Positions 45,473 through 56,220 of a stretch of 64,000 nt of DNA are shown here, in pieces. A program made the translations under genes and the position numbers. This DNA comes from Maratus speciosus (Eukaryota; Arthropoda; Arachnida; Araneae; Salticidae): contig OZ010800.1 of assembly GCA_963932465.1 (NCBI GenBank), forward strand, positions 36,384,352 to 36,448,351. The letters are read 5' to 3'. Numbering within the stretch: the first letter of the stretch is position 1; each line of letters opens with the position of its first letter. The notes beneath the pieces were generated by a model. It did not search any database and was not told the origin of the DNA. It was given only the letters and a program-made list of their open reading frames with translations.

Positions 45473-45773
45473 AGGCTGCGTACCCACTATCCTTCTAACT
45501 GATTTCAGTGTCGGCTTCGTTTTTTGTGTCTTTTCGGTGTCTTTGATTTTTAACGACTTTAGCAGGAAAGGGACTGATGCCCGGCAAAAGAGGAACCTTT
45601 CCTTCAAGTAGAGTCGAGCTCCTTATCTCCTGACCCATTGTTGATTCCCCTCATTCTTTTGTGAATAAACCGCAGATAATTTCAGAATAAAAGATTTTCC
45701 AAGAATACTAGAGAAGGAGGCAAAATACAAGTCAGAACGTAGCTTTGTTAGAAGGATAGTGGGTACGCAGCCT
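45473..45773. mobile_element. 301-bp MITE, AGGCTGCGTACCCACTATCC ends
   Basis: A 27-bp perfect TIR starts AGGCTGCGTACCCACTATCC and continues TTCTAAC, with the exact inverse at 45747-45773. The interior is unrelated on the two sides and non-coding. The terminus resembles hAT-type MITEs, but I do not find an 8-bp duplication; the left flank (CAGCCTAAGCGTA) itself partly pairs with the end. Confidence 0.7.
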
Positions 45774-45956
45774 AAAAGAAAGGAGGCAGATATCAATCTT
45801 CAGTACATCCTTGTCCTGAGGGTACGGTCAAGCGGGAGTCCGAGTGAGGATGGTTACATTGCACAATAGGTTCAGAATGTCGGTGATTTCTCCTTCAAGG
45901 TCAACTAAAATTTCACGGAAAAGGAATGTTGTTTTTCGTTTCTTTTTCTTTTTTCA

Positions 45957-46000
<44 letters not shown>

Positions 46001-47101
46001 GGCAGACTTATCCTACAGTTCTGATAAGGCATTGGCATATCACTGACAATGGGGGTTGAAAACTCTTATTTTGTCACTTATTTCTAGTGTAAATGTCAAA
46101 AGAGTTTAGTTGAAAGTTAAATTTTTTCAGTTTTTTTTAGATGATGAAGAATTTATCAACTTCAAATAGGTAAGAATAAATTTTAATTTCTGAGACTATA
46201 TTCCATGCAATTGAAAGTAAGCTGCTACTGTATCATAAAATATAACAGCATTTTTCAATCGATGTATTGCGATGAGTGTTGCCAGGTGTCCCGATTTTTA
46301 GGGTTTCCAAGACCCGCCCCGCAAAACCACTGCACGGGATGTCAGAAATCCTGATCTTCCACAAATTCTTTTAATTGTTTTTAAGTATCACGCTATTGCT
46401 TAGTCTGCATCCAGTTAAACTAAATAATTAAAACCCGTATAAAGAGGGCCTGTCTATAACGAAAAAATATTAATCCACCGAAAGGTGGATTACTGTACAA
46501 ATATTACTGCTAAGACGGGATATTTTTCAGATTCTCTACTATCTTGTTTATAGAGATTTTATTGTACTTTGTTTAGTAAAATCTGCAAGAACGGAATTTG
46601 TCTATATCGGAATCCTGTCTTAAATAAATAAAAAAAAAAATTCCTTTACCTATTGAAGGGAATTCCCTTTCCCCATACAATATAAGAGTTCAAATGGAAA
46701 CCTCTCCAAAGCAGAATTTTATTTCGATTTCTAGTGATTTCGTTTTCGCAAATTTTACTGTGTAAGATTATTGTGTTTGTTATAACACAGTAAAACCAAT
46801 TCAGACGGAATCTCAGGACCGGAAAAGATTTTTCTTTAGACAGGTACAAATATATGGTATACCTATAGTAGGGATTTAAAAAAAATTACGTTTAAAAAAT
46901 GTGTTCATTTTAGACAGGTTCCGTTTTTTTAGGAACCTGCATTTTATATGTTCTGATCATCGTCCTTTTTTAATTATTCCTTTTACTATACTTTTATGTC
47001 CTTTTACTTACCTATCTTTTCCTTACCTTCTTCTTTTACTTACGCAGAAAGCGCTATTTTGGCTTTTTTGTATTTCTGTCCCGTTCTTTATGATATTGGA
47101 C
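45774..47101. other. Non-coding stretch with T-rich tract and pogo-like words
   Basis: A T-rich tract lies at about 45932-46000. CAGTAAAACC at 46788-46797 and CCTGTCTATAACG at about 46450 look like pieces of Tigger-type ends, without pairing that I can support. Confidence 0.35.
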
Positions 47102-47109
47102 ATAGCAAC

Positions 47110-47821
47110 CAGGGCTTAATTTCTAAATAAAAAAGTACCGGAGCCCTAATATCCTGCAGTACTAAAACCGAAGTGTGTCCCCCCACCCTCACCCTCCGCC
47201 ATCACTCCAATCCGGGTATTTCTGTTTCATATTTTATTTGTAAAATTTAAAGCATCCTTTTTTTCTTTTTTTTTTTTTTTTTTTTATTCAACAAAATAAA
47301 AATTTTAAATATATCTACTTGCACATACTTAACTGTCAACTATTCCACTTTTTAGTTTATCACTCCTTCCGAATAGAAATCTTTGCCTAATTTTAATGTT
47401 AATTAATCGCAGAATTCTGTAATTAAATAAGGTGGGGATTATGATTCGGAAATAGTGTTAACACAAAAAAGGAATTGTTCGTAGCTATGCATATATGTAT
47501 ATAATGAATTAACAACTAGCAAAAACATTTATGAGAAAAATGTTCAGAAAATATTACGCGCCGTTTCCTCTCCATCTCCTACGTGTGCAACACACTACGT
47601 CACATATAAGTGTTTTGATAGAAAAGAATGCAGAGACTTGGAGATGGGAGGGAAAGGGAAGGGTAATTTAAGCCTCGGTTTTTCGGAATCGCTGCTGCAC
47701 TGGGCTCCGGAGCCCTGTATTTATGAGCTCCGGTAAATTCCGAACAATATTTAAATATTTACTAAAAACAGAGAAGTACCGGAGCTGAGCTCCGGTGGGC
47801 TCCAGCGCAAATTAAGCCCTG
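47110..47821. mobile_element. hAT-type element with 8-bp target duplication ATAGCAAC
   Basis: ATAGCAAC at 47102-47109 and 47822-47829 flank a 13-bp perfect TIR (CAGGGCTTAATTT and its inverse). Subterminal GTACCGGAGC words occur inward of both ends. The CAGGG start and perfect 8-bp duplication identify the hAT superfamily. The 712-bp interior holds a poly-T tract and no transposase. Confidence 0.9.
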
Positions 47822-48264
47822 ATAGCAACACTAGTCGCGACAGACAACAGAGCAACATGGGACATCTCGACTAGCCATGTAAAATATTTAGTTGTTTTCG
47901 AAAATTTAATTTAGAATATATTAAAATTTAATTTGTCTTCCATCTCTTTTATTACTGAGAAGCTGAATATTCTCAGTACCCTTTGAAACAATATACAAAC
48001 CTTTTATATGAACTGAGTTTTTAACATGTGAAAGTTTGAATGCTATAATATTATTTAATAGTAAAGTTCATTGTGCCAATATTTAAAATATATATTTAAG
48101 AAGTTTGAAACTAAAAAAAATTCCTTTTTTATCTTCTTTATAAATGTTTTCCTTCTTTTTTTTCCCTTGAAGTATACATTTATTTATGGATTTCTTTTCA
48201 TGTATAAATTCTTAAAAAAACGTTTAAATTTAATTTGAGTGAAATTTATGAAATTACTACATTT

Positions 48265-48716
48265 TATGAGTCCTTTTCTTTATAGTGCACAGTAACACAC
48301 TTCTGCAAACGGCATTTCAAAGAGAGGGGGGAGGATGCAATAGTAGACCTAAACGGGTCATTTTCCAACTTTTGCCGGCCCCCACATGTGACATATTGTT
48401 GGAAAGGCCAGTGATCCCTTATTTGTACTATGCACCTCCCAAGCCCCTCCCCCCAAATTTGACCTCTGGGGGGGGGGGGCACTTTTCTAAATTTTGTGGA
48501 CATCATTCATGCTCCCTGGGGGCCAAATTTAGAAGGAGGGCCTCGCGAGATGCATAGCATGAATAAGTGGTCACAGGCCTTCCCTATAATTTGTCATATA
48601 TGGGGGTCGGCAAAAGTTAGAAAATTATCCCCCTTTGGGTGTACTATCGCGCCTCCTGGAATACATCCTCCCCCCTCTCTTTGAAATACTGTTTGCAGAA
48701 ATGTATTACTGTGCAC
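48265..48716. mobile_element. Fold-back element interrupted at its right end
   Basis: The left arm from CTTTATAGTGCACAGTAACA through AACGGCATTTCAAAGAGAGG is paired by the right arm ending near 48716. The middle (GGTCATTTTCCAACTTTTGC against the inverse near 48605-48640) also folds. The pairing resumes at 49900-49915 (GGTGACTATATAGAAAA), beyond the hAT-type insertion at 48717-49891. The original element therefore extended to there. It contains a G-run at 48467-48479. Confidence 0.7.
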
Positions 48717-49891
48717 TAGAGGTCTGCACGGGCCAACATTTCCAGTCCCGGGGCCGGCCCGAATCAGAGAAAATAAAATTCGGCTCGGCCCGGCCCGTAC
48801 AAAAAAAATTTTGGCCCGGCCCGGTTAAAAAGTTAAAAGTTCGGCCCGAGCCCCGCCCGGCCCGAAAAAAAGTTAAAATCTCGGCCCGAGCCCCGCCCGG
48901 CCCGAGTGAATTTCTACAAAACATTGATTTTTATATCGATTTGCTTAAAAGTTTTTCTCGTACGAGGATATCAAGCCAAAAATATTTATCTTAACTTTTC
49001 TTTTCATGTTTATAATCTTCATTTTTATAGAAGTGCCGCAGGGTGCGATATTTATTTTTTTAACGAATCTCTATTTCTTGTATGTAAATGTTTCAGTTAT
49101 CATTAATATTGTTAATCGATATTCCATTTATTAAAGTGTTAAATGTCGGGAAAATGCTATACAGTAAAATCTAAGACTGAATTGCATAGAAAGGGAAAAA
49201 AATGCGTTATAGAAAAGTTCCCTTCTTAGCAAGTGTAAATGTATTATATATTATTTTCTTACGTAGTATATTAATTTTGTTTGTTATTAATTTTTATAAT
49301 TTTCTTAGGTAGTATTAAGTAGTATATTAATTTTGCATGGATCAACTCGTTTTTCAGTTTAAAACAAGATTCCGTCATAGACAGGTTCTTTTTCACGCGT
49401 TTTACTATATTTTAATTTAACTATATTTTAATAAGTGTAGAAATCTAATACTCTTTAAAAAGAATGAATTTGAATGTTTAATTGTAGAATAATGGCGATT
49501 TAAAAATGTATGCATTTTTTGACAAAAAATTTGTGCCAAGCCTAATTTTACTGACCTTTGAATGGACCAGGCCATTCCGAGACAATGATTTTCATACGGG
49601 GTGGGTGAAAACTAGGAATGAAAATTTTGGGCCATGAAGATTAGGAATGAAACCAGTGCCCGGGTGTGTGCAGAAAAAATAATTTAGGCCCGGCCCGAAC
49701 CTTCAGGAAAAAAGTAAGGCCCGAGCCCGGCCCGGCCCGTAAAGAATAGTGACTAGGCCCGGCCCGAGACTTCAGAAAAAAGTAAGGCTCGTACCGGCCC
49801 GAGTGCCGGGAATGAAAACAGGCCCGAGCCCAGCCCGCGGGCCGGGCCGGGCTCGGGCTTCGGGCCACGGGCCGGCCCGTACAGATCTCTA
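48717..49891. mobile_element. hAT-type element with 8-bp target duplication CTGTGCAC
   Basis: CTGTGCAC at 48709-48716 and 49892-49899 flank TAGAGGTCTGCACGGGCC on the left and an inverse ending CGTACAGATCTCTA on the right. The subterminal regions are CCGG/GGCC-rich at both ends, while the centre is AT-rich. A TAGAG start with an 8-bp duplication fits hAT. The 1175-bp element has no transposase. Glycine-, proline- and arginine-rich frames on the minus strand come from the GC-rich ends only. Related fragments are at 30385 and 62041-62548, and less clearly at 1640-1890. Confidence 0.85.
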
Positions 49892-50065
49892 CTGTGCACG
49901 GTGACTATATAGAAAACGACTAATCCAATGTAGCAATTTCATAAATTTCACAATTATTTCTATGTGAGAGCAAAAACTTATTGACACCTTTGTATTTTTA
50001 CACGCTCAACCACTCAAAATTTTCTGACACATTTTCGGGTTCATTTTTAAAAGTAAAAAATCCGT

Positions 50066-51425
50066 GCCGGCCCGGCCGACAGGCGGAGGTAGAATTCGAA
50101 GTTAAGTACATTAATTGCACCAACAAAAACTAAATCATGATTAGATATACATCCACTTTAACAGTTTTATCTGACCGTTTCTGACGAATTTTTATTTCAT
50201 TTTTATATAATAGCTGGTTTTATCAGAATCATGTAAAAAAAAAATACTTTTTCATGCTCAACAATTCGAAATTTTCTGGCACATTTTCAGATTAATTTTT
50301 AATAGAAAAAATACGAAACTTGATGACGTGATTTTTGAAAAGATTTATAAGCGACATGTGTTTTTATTTTTCTTTCAATTAATTGAAACTTGATTAATAA
50401 ACAATTATTTTCTCAGTAGGTCAATATTTTTCGTTTCTAACACAATCGCTTCGGGAAATTCTGTTCAAAATCCCCACTTTGACATTATTTTTTGAAATAT
50501 ATTCTGCCTCTATCAAAAAATCGATCATTACGGTACATTATATAGTTTCTGAACAAGAGAATCTATCAATTGGACGCGTTTGAGAGCAAAAATTAATTTA
50601 AAAATGAGTAAGAAAATAAGCAGTTTGGATTTGAATACATTCTTATTAAGATGATTTTTTTTTCTTCAACCGCTATGTATTTTTAATTTGTTTTTGCTGT
50701 AAGAATTGGTCCTATACAAAACTTGTCTATATAAATGTTGAAGACAATATTAAGAAGATATATGATAAATTCATGGGGATTTTATATCTTGTGAATTGAC
50801 GGAGTTATGGAAATTTTTCTTCTTCACCCCCCTTTTTTTGTTTTCGTTTTTAATTTTTTTTTTTCGGTACGAATTGCTCCTATCAAAAACTTGTGAATAT
50901 AAAAGTTGTAGATAATATTAAGGAAATGTATAATAAAATTAATTGGATTTTATATCTTGAGAATTGACGAAGTTATGATTTTTTTTCTTCCAAAAACCCT
51001 ATTTTTGCGACCCTTGAGCCCATTTTTAATTTTATCAAAAATCTGTGATACATAAATTTTTGGCCCTATTTTTAGAAGTAATAAAAACTTTAAACTGATT
51101 TGATATGTACAAAAATTAAGAAGTTATGGGGGGTTTTCTGTTTTCACAGAACCCCTCCCTATTTCCATCCCCTTGGTCCGATTTTGCCCATTAACGAACT
51201 TGACCGAGATTTTATGCCCCTTGATTTTATGTATCAGTTTGGAAGAGATTTGTTCTGAATTGTGTAAGTTATCGTGTCCAGAAGAAAGTTATATATATAG
51301 ATAGATAAAAGTTTTTTTACTGAGGGTGGTTTTGGGTTCTAGGGGTCATGATCGGTGTAGATCTGCAAAAATTCCAATATAGGAACGACGCCAATAAGTA
51401 GTATTTCATACGAAATCTACCTAAA
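50066..51425 (+). repeat. Repeat family B, second near-complete copy
   Basis: It is collinear with 5535-6924, including the embedded family A element (about 50234-50640), the two AACTTGT units, the GTTATGGGG box and the end GGGGTCATGATCGGTG plus hairpin. The AT microsatellite is shorter here. It is followed at once by a further truncated copy. Confidence 0.65.
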
Positions 51426-51427
51426 AC

Positions 51428-52518
51428 ATGAAACTTGCTGACGTGGTATTTTGAAGAGATTTATAAACGACCTGTGTGTTTTTTTTGTTCGTTCAATTAA
51501 TTATAATTTGATTTACAAACAATTATCTTCCCAGTACGACCAGTTTTTTCGTTTCCAGCACTATCGCTTCCGGAAATTCGGTTCAACATTCCCACTTTGA
51601 TAGAATTTTTTTTAATATATTCTGCCTTTATCAAAAAGTCGACCAATACGGCACATTATATAGTTTCTGAATAAGAGAATCTGCCGATTGGATGCATTTG
51701 AATGGAAAAATGAATTTAAAAACGAATCAGAAAATAAGCAGTTTGTATTTGAGTACGCGCTTAATACGAAAAAAATTTTAACTCCTATTTTTGTTTAATT
51801 TGTTTTTGCTATAAGAGTTGGTCCTATCAAAAACTTGTCAAAATAAAAGTTATAAATTATATTAAGAATATGTAAAATAAATTTAAGAGGATTGGATATC
51901 TTGTGAATTGACGAAGTTATGAATTTTTTCTTCCTCAACCGTCCCCCTCCTTTTTTTCCCAGTAAGAGTTGGTACTATCAGAAACTTGTCAATATAAAAG
52001 TTGTAGATAGTATTAAGAAGATTTAGTTTATTTGAGTTTGACATCTTGAGAATTGTAAAAGTTATGAATTTTTTTCCCCCGTAAAACCCTATTTTTGCGT
52101 CCCTTGAACCCATTTTAAATTTTATGAAAAATCTGTGATACGTAAATTTTTGGCCCTTTTCCTAGAAGTAATAATAACTTTAAACTGGTTTGATATGTAT
52201 TATAATTAAGAAGTTATGGGGTTTTTTCGGTTTTCATGAAACCCCTCCCTATTTTGACCCTATTGGTCCGATTATGCCCATTAATGAGATTTCCTGCCCC
52301 TTGATTTTATGTGTCAGTTTTGAAGAGATTTGTGCAGAATTATGGAAGTTATTGTGCCCATAAAAAAGGATATATATAGATAGATATATATAAAGTTTTT
52401 AACTGGGGGTAATTTTGGGTACTAGGGGGCATGATCGACGTAGATCTGCAAAAGTTTTTCAGAAATTCTAACATAGGGGATAATGTAATAGGTAGTATTT
52501 GTTAAAAAATCTACCTAA
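51428..52518 (+). repeat. Repeat family B, 5'-truncated tandem copy
   Basis: It starts inside the family A segment (ACATGAAACTTGCTGACGTG) immediately after the 3' hairpin of the previous copy. It runs to its own hairpin end (GGTAGTATTTGTTAAAAAAT then CTACC). The head-to-tail junction suggests unequal exchange or insertion of one copy at the end of another. Confidence 0.65.
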
Positions 52519-52684
52519 AACACTGCACAAAATGTCATAATTTTATCTTTCGTGGAAATTCAAAAATATCAATTTAAATAGCAAAATTGTGAAAAAATCA
52601 TTCTGAGATAAACGCATTAAAATCCTCTTCTAATATTAGCATTTTTGTAACCAAAGAAAATAAAAATATGCAGGATTGTTTGTT

Positions 52685-52721
<37 letters not shown>

Positions 52722-52777
52722 GATTTTTGAAATTTTAGATATATTTTAAATTATTACTTTGGGAATATTCTTTATTA
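52519..52777. other. Non-coding, with a poly-T run
   Basis: A run of Ts at about 52686-52720 and nothing else recognised. Confidence 0.6.
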
Positions 52778-54142
52778 GAGGAGAAAGTCCAAATACCGGC
52801 TAGGGTCCAAATACCGGCTACTAGGTGTTCTCAGAACAGAGCGCAGCGCAGCCTAGCTGCGATAGGTAGAGTTTGTAACTTTAATTGAGAGAAGAAAGTT
52901 ACGAAAAGTACGTCGCTGAAGTTTGTCTCATTTAGAAACCGTAAATGCAGAAGTGTCGAAATGGCGTAATCGGTACATCAAAAGTTTTTCAGATATGAGT
53001 TTCTCATCTTTTAAAAAATATACTGATCGTATATTAGCTTGAATTGATGATTAAGTTATTTTCCAGACATATTTAGCCACAATTGCCGTGCGCACATTAT
53101 TAGTATTTTATTATATCGATGAGTAATACCGGTTTTAACTTAAACATAGCAGTGGTCCGAATACCGGCTACCTAGAGTGGTCTAAATACCGGCTAGCCGG
53201 TATTTGGACCTCTCTCGGTTTCTCTACTTGAAGGGCAAGAAAATAAATTTATTTAAATAGTTCCATAATTAATAAATTAATTTAAATGGTTCAGAAATAG
53301 TTCCTGTCCCATTTAGCAATATGAAAAAAAAAGCAACCGTAACCATAATTCTTCAGGAGCAAAGTGGTTACTTAATCACTTCGCAAAAAAAACACGGTTG
53401 GACACTTTAAACGCAATAAATGTGAAGAGAAAGAAGAAAAATGACTGAGGAAAACAGGCAAAAGGGGCAGAAATTGGATTTTTTAAAATGTGAAACAGAA
53501 GATATCCAACAGAGGAAGATGACGCAAATTGTGTCTTCTGCCTGGGCGCTTTCTCTGCGGACAAGAATGGGGGAAGGAATTCTGGATTCAATGTTAAGAA
53601 TGCGATATGTGGACTCTATAACGGCTGCAGAAAGCGATATTATGTTTGTGATTTTTTCAAATAAATAATTCACATTTCAATCAGCAAGCTTTTTTGTTTA
53701 TGTTTTACACGTTAAAAAAAGAAACTAGAAACATAATGGAAAGGGATAGTCGTTTAGAATTTTATAAATTTGACAAAAATGCTTGTTTGTAAAAAATTAC
53801 GTATTTTTCTGTGCATAAGAAATGTTATTAATCAATAAAATTTATTAAAATAATATTCTTATTCCTTAATAATTGTCATTAGCTCTATTTGTGGAATATT
53901 TTGGAAGAAAACTTAGGTAGCCGGTATTTAGACCCCATTTTCAAAACTCAAAATTTGAAGACTTTAGGAATTTTGCTTTTTATAAACAGAAAACGCCTTT
54001 TAAAAATATTTTTTTTTTCTTCTCTTAACAGGTGTAAAACATGTCAAGGTACCCTGCTGTCACTATTCCTTTTACTAATTTTGAAAATTGTATGACATAA
54101 ATTGAAAACAAAAGTGGTAGCCGGTATTTGGACCTTCTCCTC
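52778..54142. mobile_element. 1.37-kb TIR element with repeated ATACCGGCTA motifs (TA target)
   Basis: TA then GAGGAGAAAGTCCAAATACC on the left; the inverse, ending TTGGACCTTCTCCTC then TA, on the right. The terminal motif TCCAAATACCGGCTA is repeated just inside the left end (about 52807) and again as inverted pairs at about 53157-53215 and 53918. The small frames inside (75-88 codons, overlapping on both strands at 53407-53673) show no domain. TA flanks suggest the Tc1/mariner superfamily, but this is not certain. Confidence 0.65.
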
Positions 54143-54251
54143 TATTTAATAAAAATTGTGACAGTACACACTATTATTTAATGAATTCATCATATAATTG
54201 AAATAATTGAACAATATTTTTATCTTTTATTAGTATTCTTATCATGTTTAA

Positions 54252-54949
54252 GGGGGTCCGGACACAAAAATCTCCAAATTTTCTAAAACACTTTTATTAC
54301 ATTAAAAGTTTCTCTGTGTTTTTCTGTTTAAAATGACGTTTAAATCATGTTTCTATTTTAATTAGAACAGGAAATATTAAACTTTTCGTTTTGGTGTGTT
54401 TTAAAAATCTAGCTTTCAAGCAATGGTTGTCATGAAAACGATTTCTTGTGAAAATGCGTTTTTCTTCATGATGGCTTTTTCCGCCATTTCTCGTATTTAA
54501 ATCATTATAAGTCAAGAACCGTTAAAGATAAATAGTTCAAATTTGGAACATGTCTTTTTCAATTGTTTTACTTTAATTTTGATGCAGCAAATTAGGAAAA
54601 AAATATTAACTTTTGAAAATATAATTATTTTTAAAAAGTTACACCTTTTTTTTATTTTTAATTTAAATATTTTTAATTTTTTTTAATTAATATTTTTTTT
54701 AAATGCTCAATCTAAATTAAAACTTATACATTTCTATTTATTTAAATGAAAAAATATTGACATTCTACAAATAATATTTCGAGTTATAACGATTTTAAAT
54801 TAACTCACTTTTTAAATGAATTTTAAATTAAAATGTTTTTTAATATATGAGAGATTTTATCATGTGATTTTGTGTACAAATAACATGGTTAACCATCACA
54901 AAAAAATTTCAATAAATAAAAATTATTTTAAATTGTGTCCCGGACCCCC
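54252..54949. mobile_element. TTAA-flanked element, GGGGGTCCGGACAC ends
   Basis: TTAA at 54248-54251 and 54950-54953. The left end reads GGGGGTCCGGACAC and the right end GTGTCCCGGACCCCC, a one-base indel apart. The 698-bp interior is AT-rich and non-coding, with phrases such as TCAAGAACCGTTAAAGATAA. A TTAA target points to piggyBac or Kolobok. This is one of several unrelated TTAA families in the window. Confidence 0.75.
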
Positions 54950-54953
54950 TTAA

Positions 54954-55244
54954 AGCTTTGTATGATTAATTGATAAAAATGTAAATACACATTTCATATA
55001 GAAACTTTAAAAGACATACTGAATTCATTAATCGGATTAATTTTAAATGGTAAATAATGGATAATTAATAAGTTTGTACTATTCATGATTTCTATTTAAA
55101 ATTGATAGCATCAGATATTTAATATGCACGTGTAACGAACTGTATGTTTCTGCTCTGATTTATAGCTATCATATGTGATTTATATGTTTTATATGAGTTA
55201 TATGCATACAACGAGAGAGATTTTTACGTTTGATAAATTCATTC
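54954..55244. other. AT-rich stretch upstream of the piggyBac relic
   Basis: No start codon context or earlier transposase domain is recognised. It holds TATATG-rich simple sequence near 55160-55205. Confidence 0.4.
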
Positions 55245-55795
55245 CATTTTGTCGACACAGCAAGTAAACCACCAGGAATAAATAATAAATTATGGAAAGT
55301 TCATCAAATGCTCGACAGATTCCGTAGTGTCTGCTTGAATTTACCAGGCGATCAGGGAAAATTTTCCATAGATGAGCAGACTATTCCTTTTTTTAGGATG
55401 TGCCTCACTAAAGCAGTATTTAAAAAACAAAACACACTCTATTGTAACAGCATCATCTGGGATAGTTTTAAATTTTGTAGCATACCAGTGAGAAAGTACT
55501 GACCTGGTTCACAAGGATCTAGGCTTAGGACCTGCTGTAGTCCTACTCTGGTTCAGATCTAGTTTTATGTTCTTCGATCGGTATTTCAACAAAACACCGC
55601 TGCTGGAAAAACTAAAAAAAAAAAAAAAAGAAATTTGAAGGATCAGGCACAATCCAAACAGAGTGAAGGGCATACCATTTGTCAATGGCTCTTAAGAGGG
55701 GTGCGAGCATTGAGCACGTCTCAGAAAATGAAATTGTAGTGGTCTGTCCAAAAACAAAAATTGTTTCAAATATTTTCATTGTGGCTGATGAAATT
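55245..55795 (+). pseudogene. piggyBac-type transposase relic (DDE_Tnp_1_7 family)
   Basis: In the first frame the reading includes NNKLWKVHQMLDRFRSVC and GKFSIDEQTIPF. The SIDEQ aspartate (codon 55371-55373) matches the first catalytic aspartate position of piggyBac transposases. After a stop at 55500-55502 another frame reads DLGLGPAVVL then FFDRYFNKTPLLEKL, in which the aspartate of FDRYF (55576-55578) matches the second catalytic position. A poly-A expansion at 55614-55629 follows. A third frame reads GIPF and then LKRGASIEHVSENEIVVV. Upstream and downstream domains and the third aspartate are not found. It is clearly dead. Confidence 0.75.
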
Positions 55796-56220
55796 TATCT
55801 CAATAAACAACAACTTTTTTTGCTTAAACTTTTATTTTTAGATATTTGGGCACATAATTCCAAACTACACAATTGTGTAGATTTAGCCCAAAAACGGCTG
55901 CATTAAGGCCGAACCCGCACAATTGTGTGGGTCCTCCCTTTTTGGCATAACCTGACATCGGATATTTTTTTTAATATTTTTTTTTTCAATCAAATCGATA
56001 AGGGGAAACGACCAAACTTTCAATTTCTACCAAAAAAGACTCCCGGTCTTAAAGGATTATATACAAAATATTTTTTTTAACTAAAATCACTAAAGTAATA
56101 ATTCTAATAAACGTTAGTTTAAACACTAAAATCTACAAAACGTATCTTCGTTGTTAAGGGAAGACACGACTGCGACGCTGGGTCCACTCACATTAATTTT
56201 ACTCTAACATTTTAAACTAA
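55796..56220. other. Non-coding stretch after the piggyBac relic
   Basis: A short duplicated ACACAATTGTGTAG / CACAATTGTGTGGG word at 55866 and 55916 forms small palindromes. No gene. Confidence 0.4.

Noticed and set aside
46440..46930. Possible Tigger-type ends (CCTGTCTATAACG, CAGTAAAACC)
   Set aside because: Words resemble pogo-family termini, but no pair of matched ends could be established.
49160..49415. Small Tigger-type MITE (CAGTAAAATC... / ...GCGTTTTACTA)
   Set aside because: The pairing beyond the first ten bases is weak, and the ends do not close with a clean TA CAGT pattern on the right.
49641..49868. Minus-strand frame rich in arginine, alanine, glycine and proline
   Set aside because: It is produced by the CCGG/GGCC-rich end of the hAT-type element. 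Frames of the same kind appear at 48706-48924, and none has a domain.
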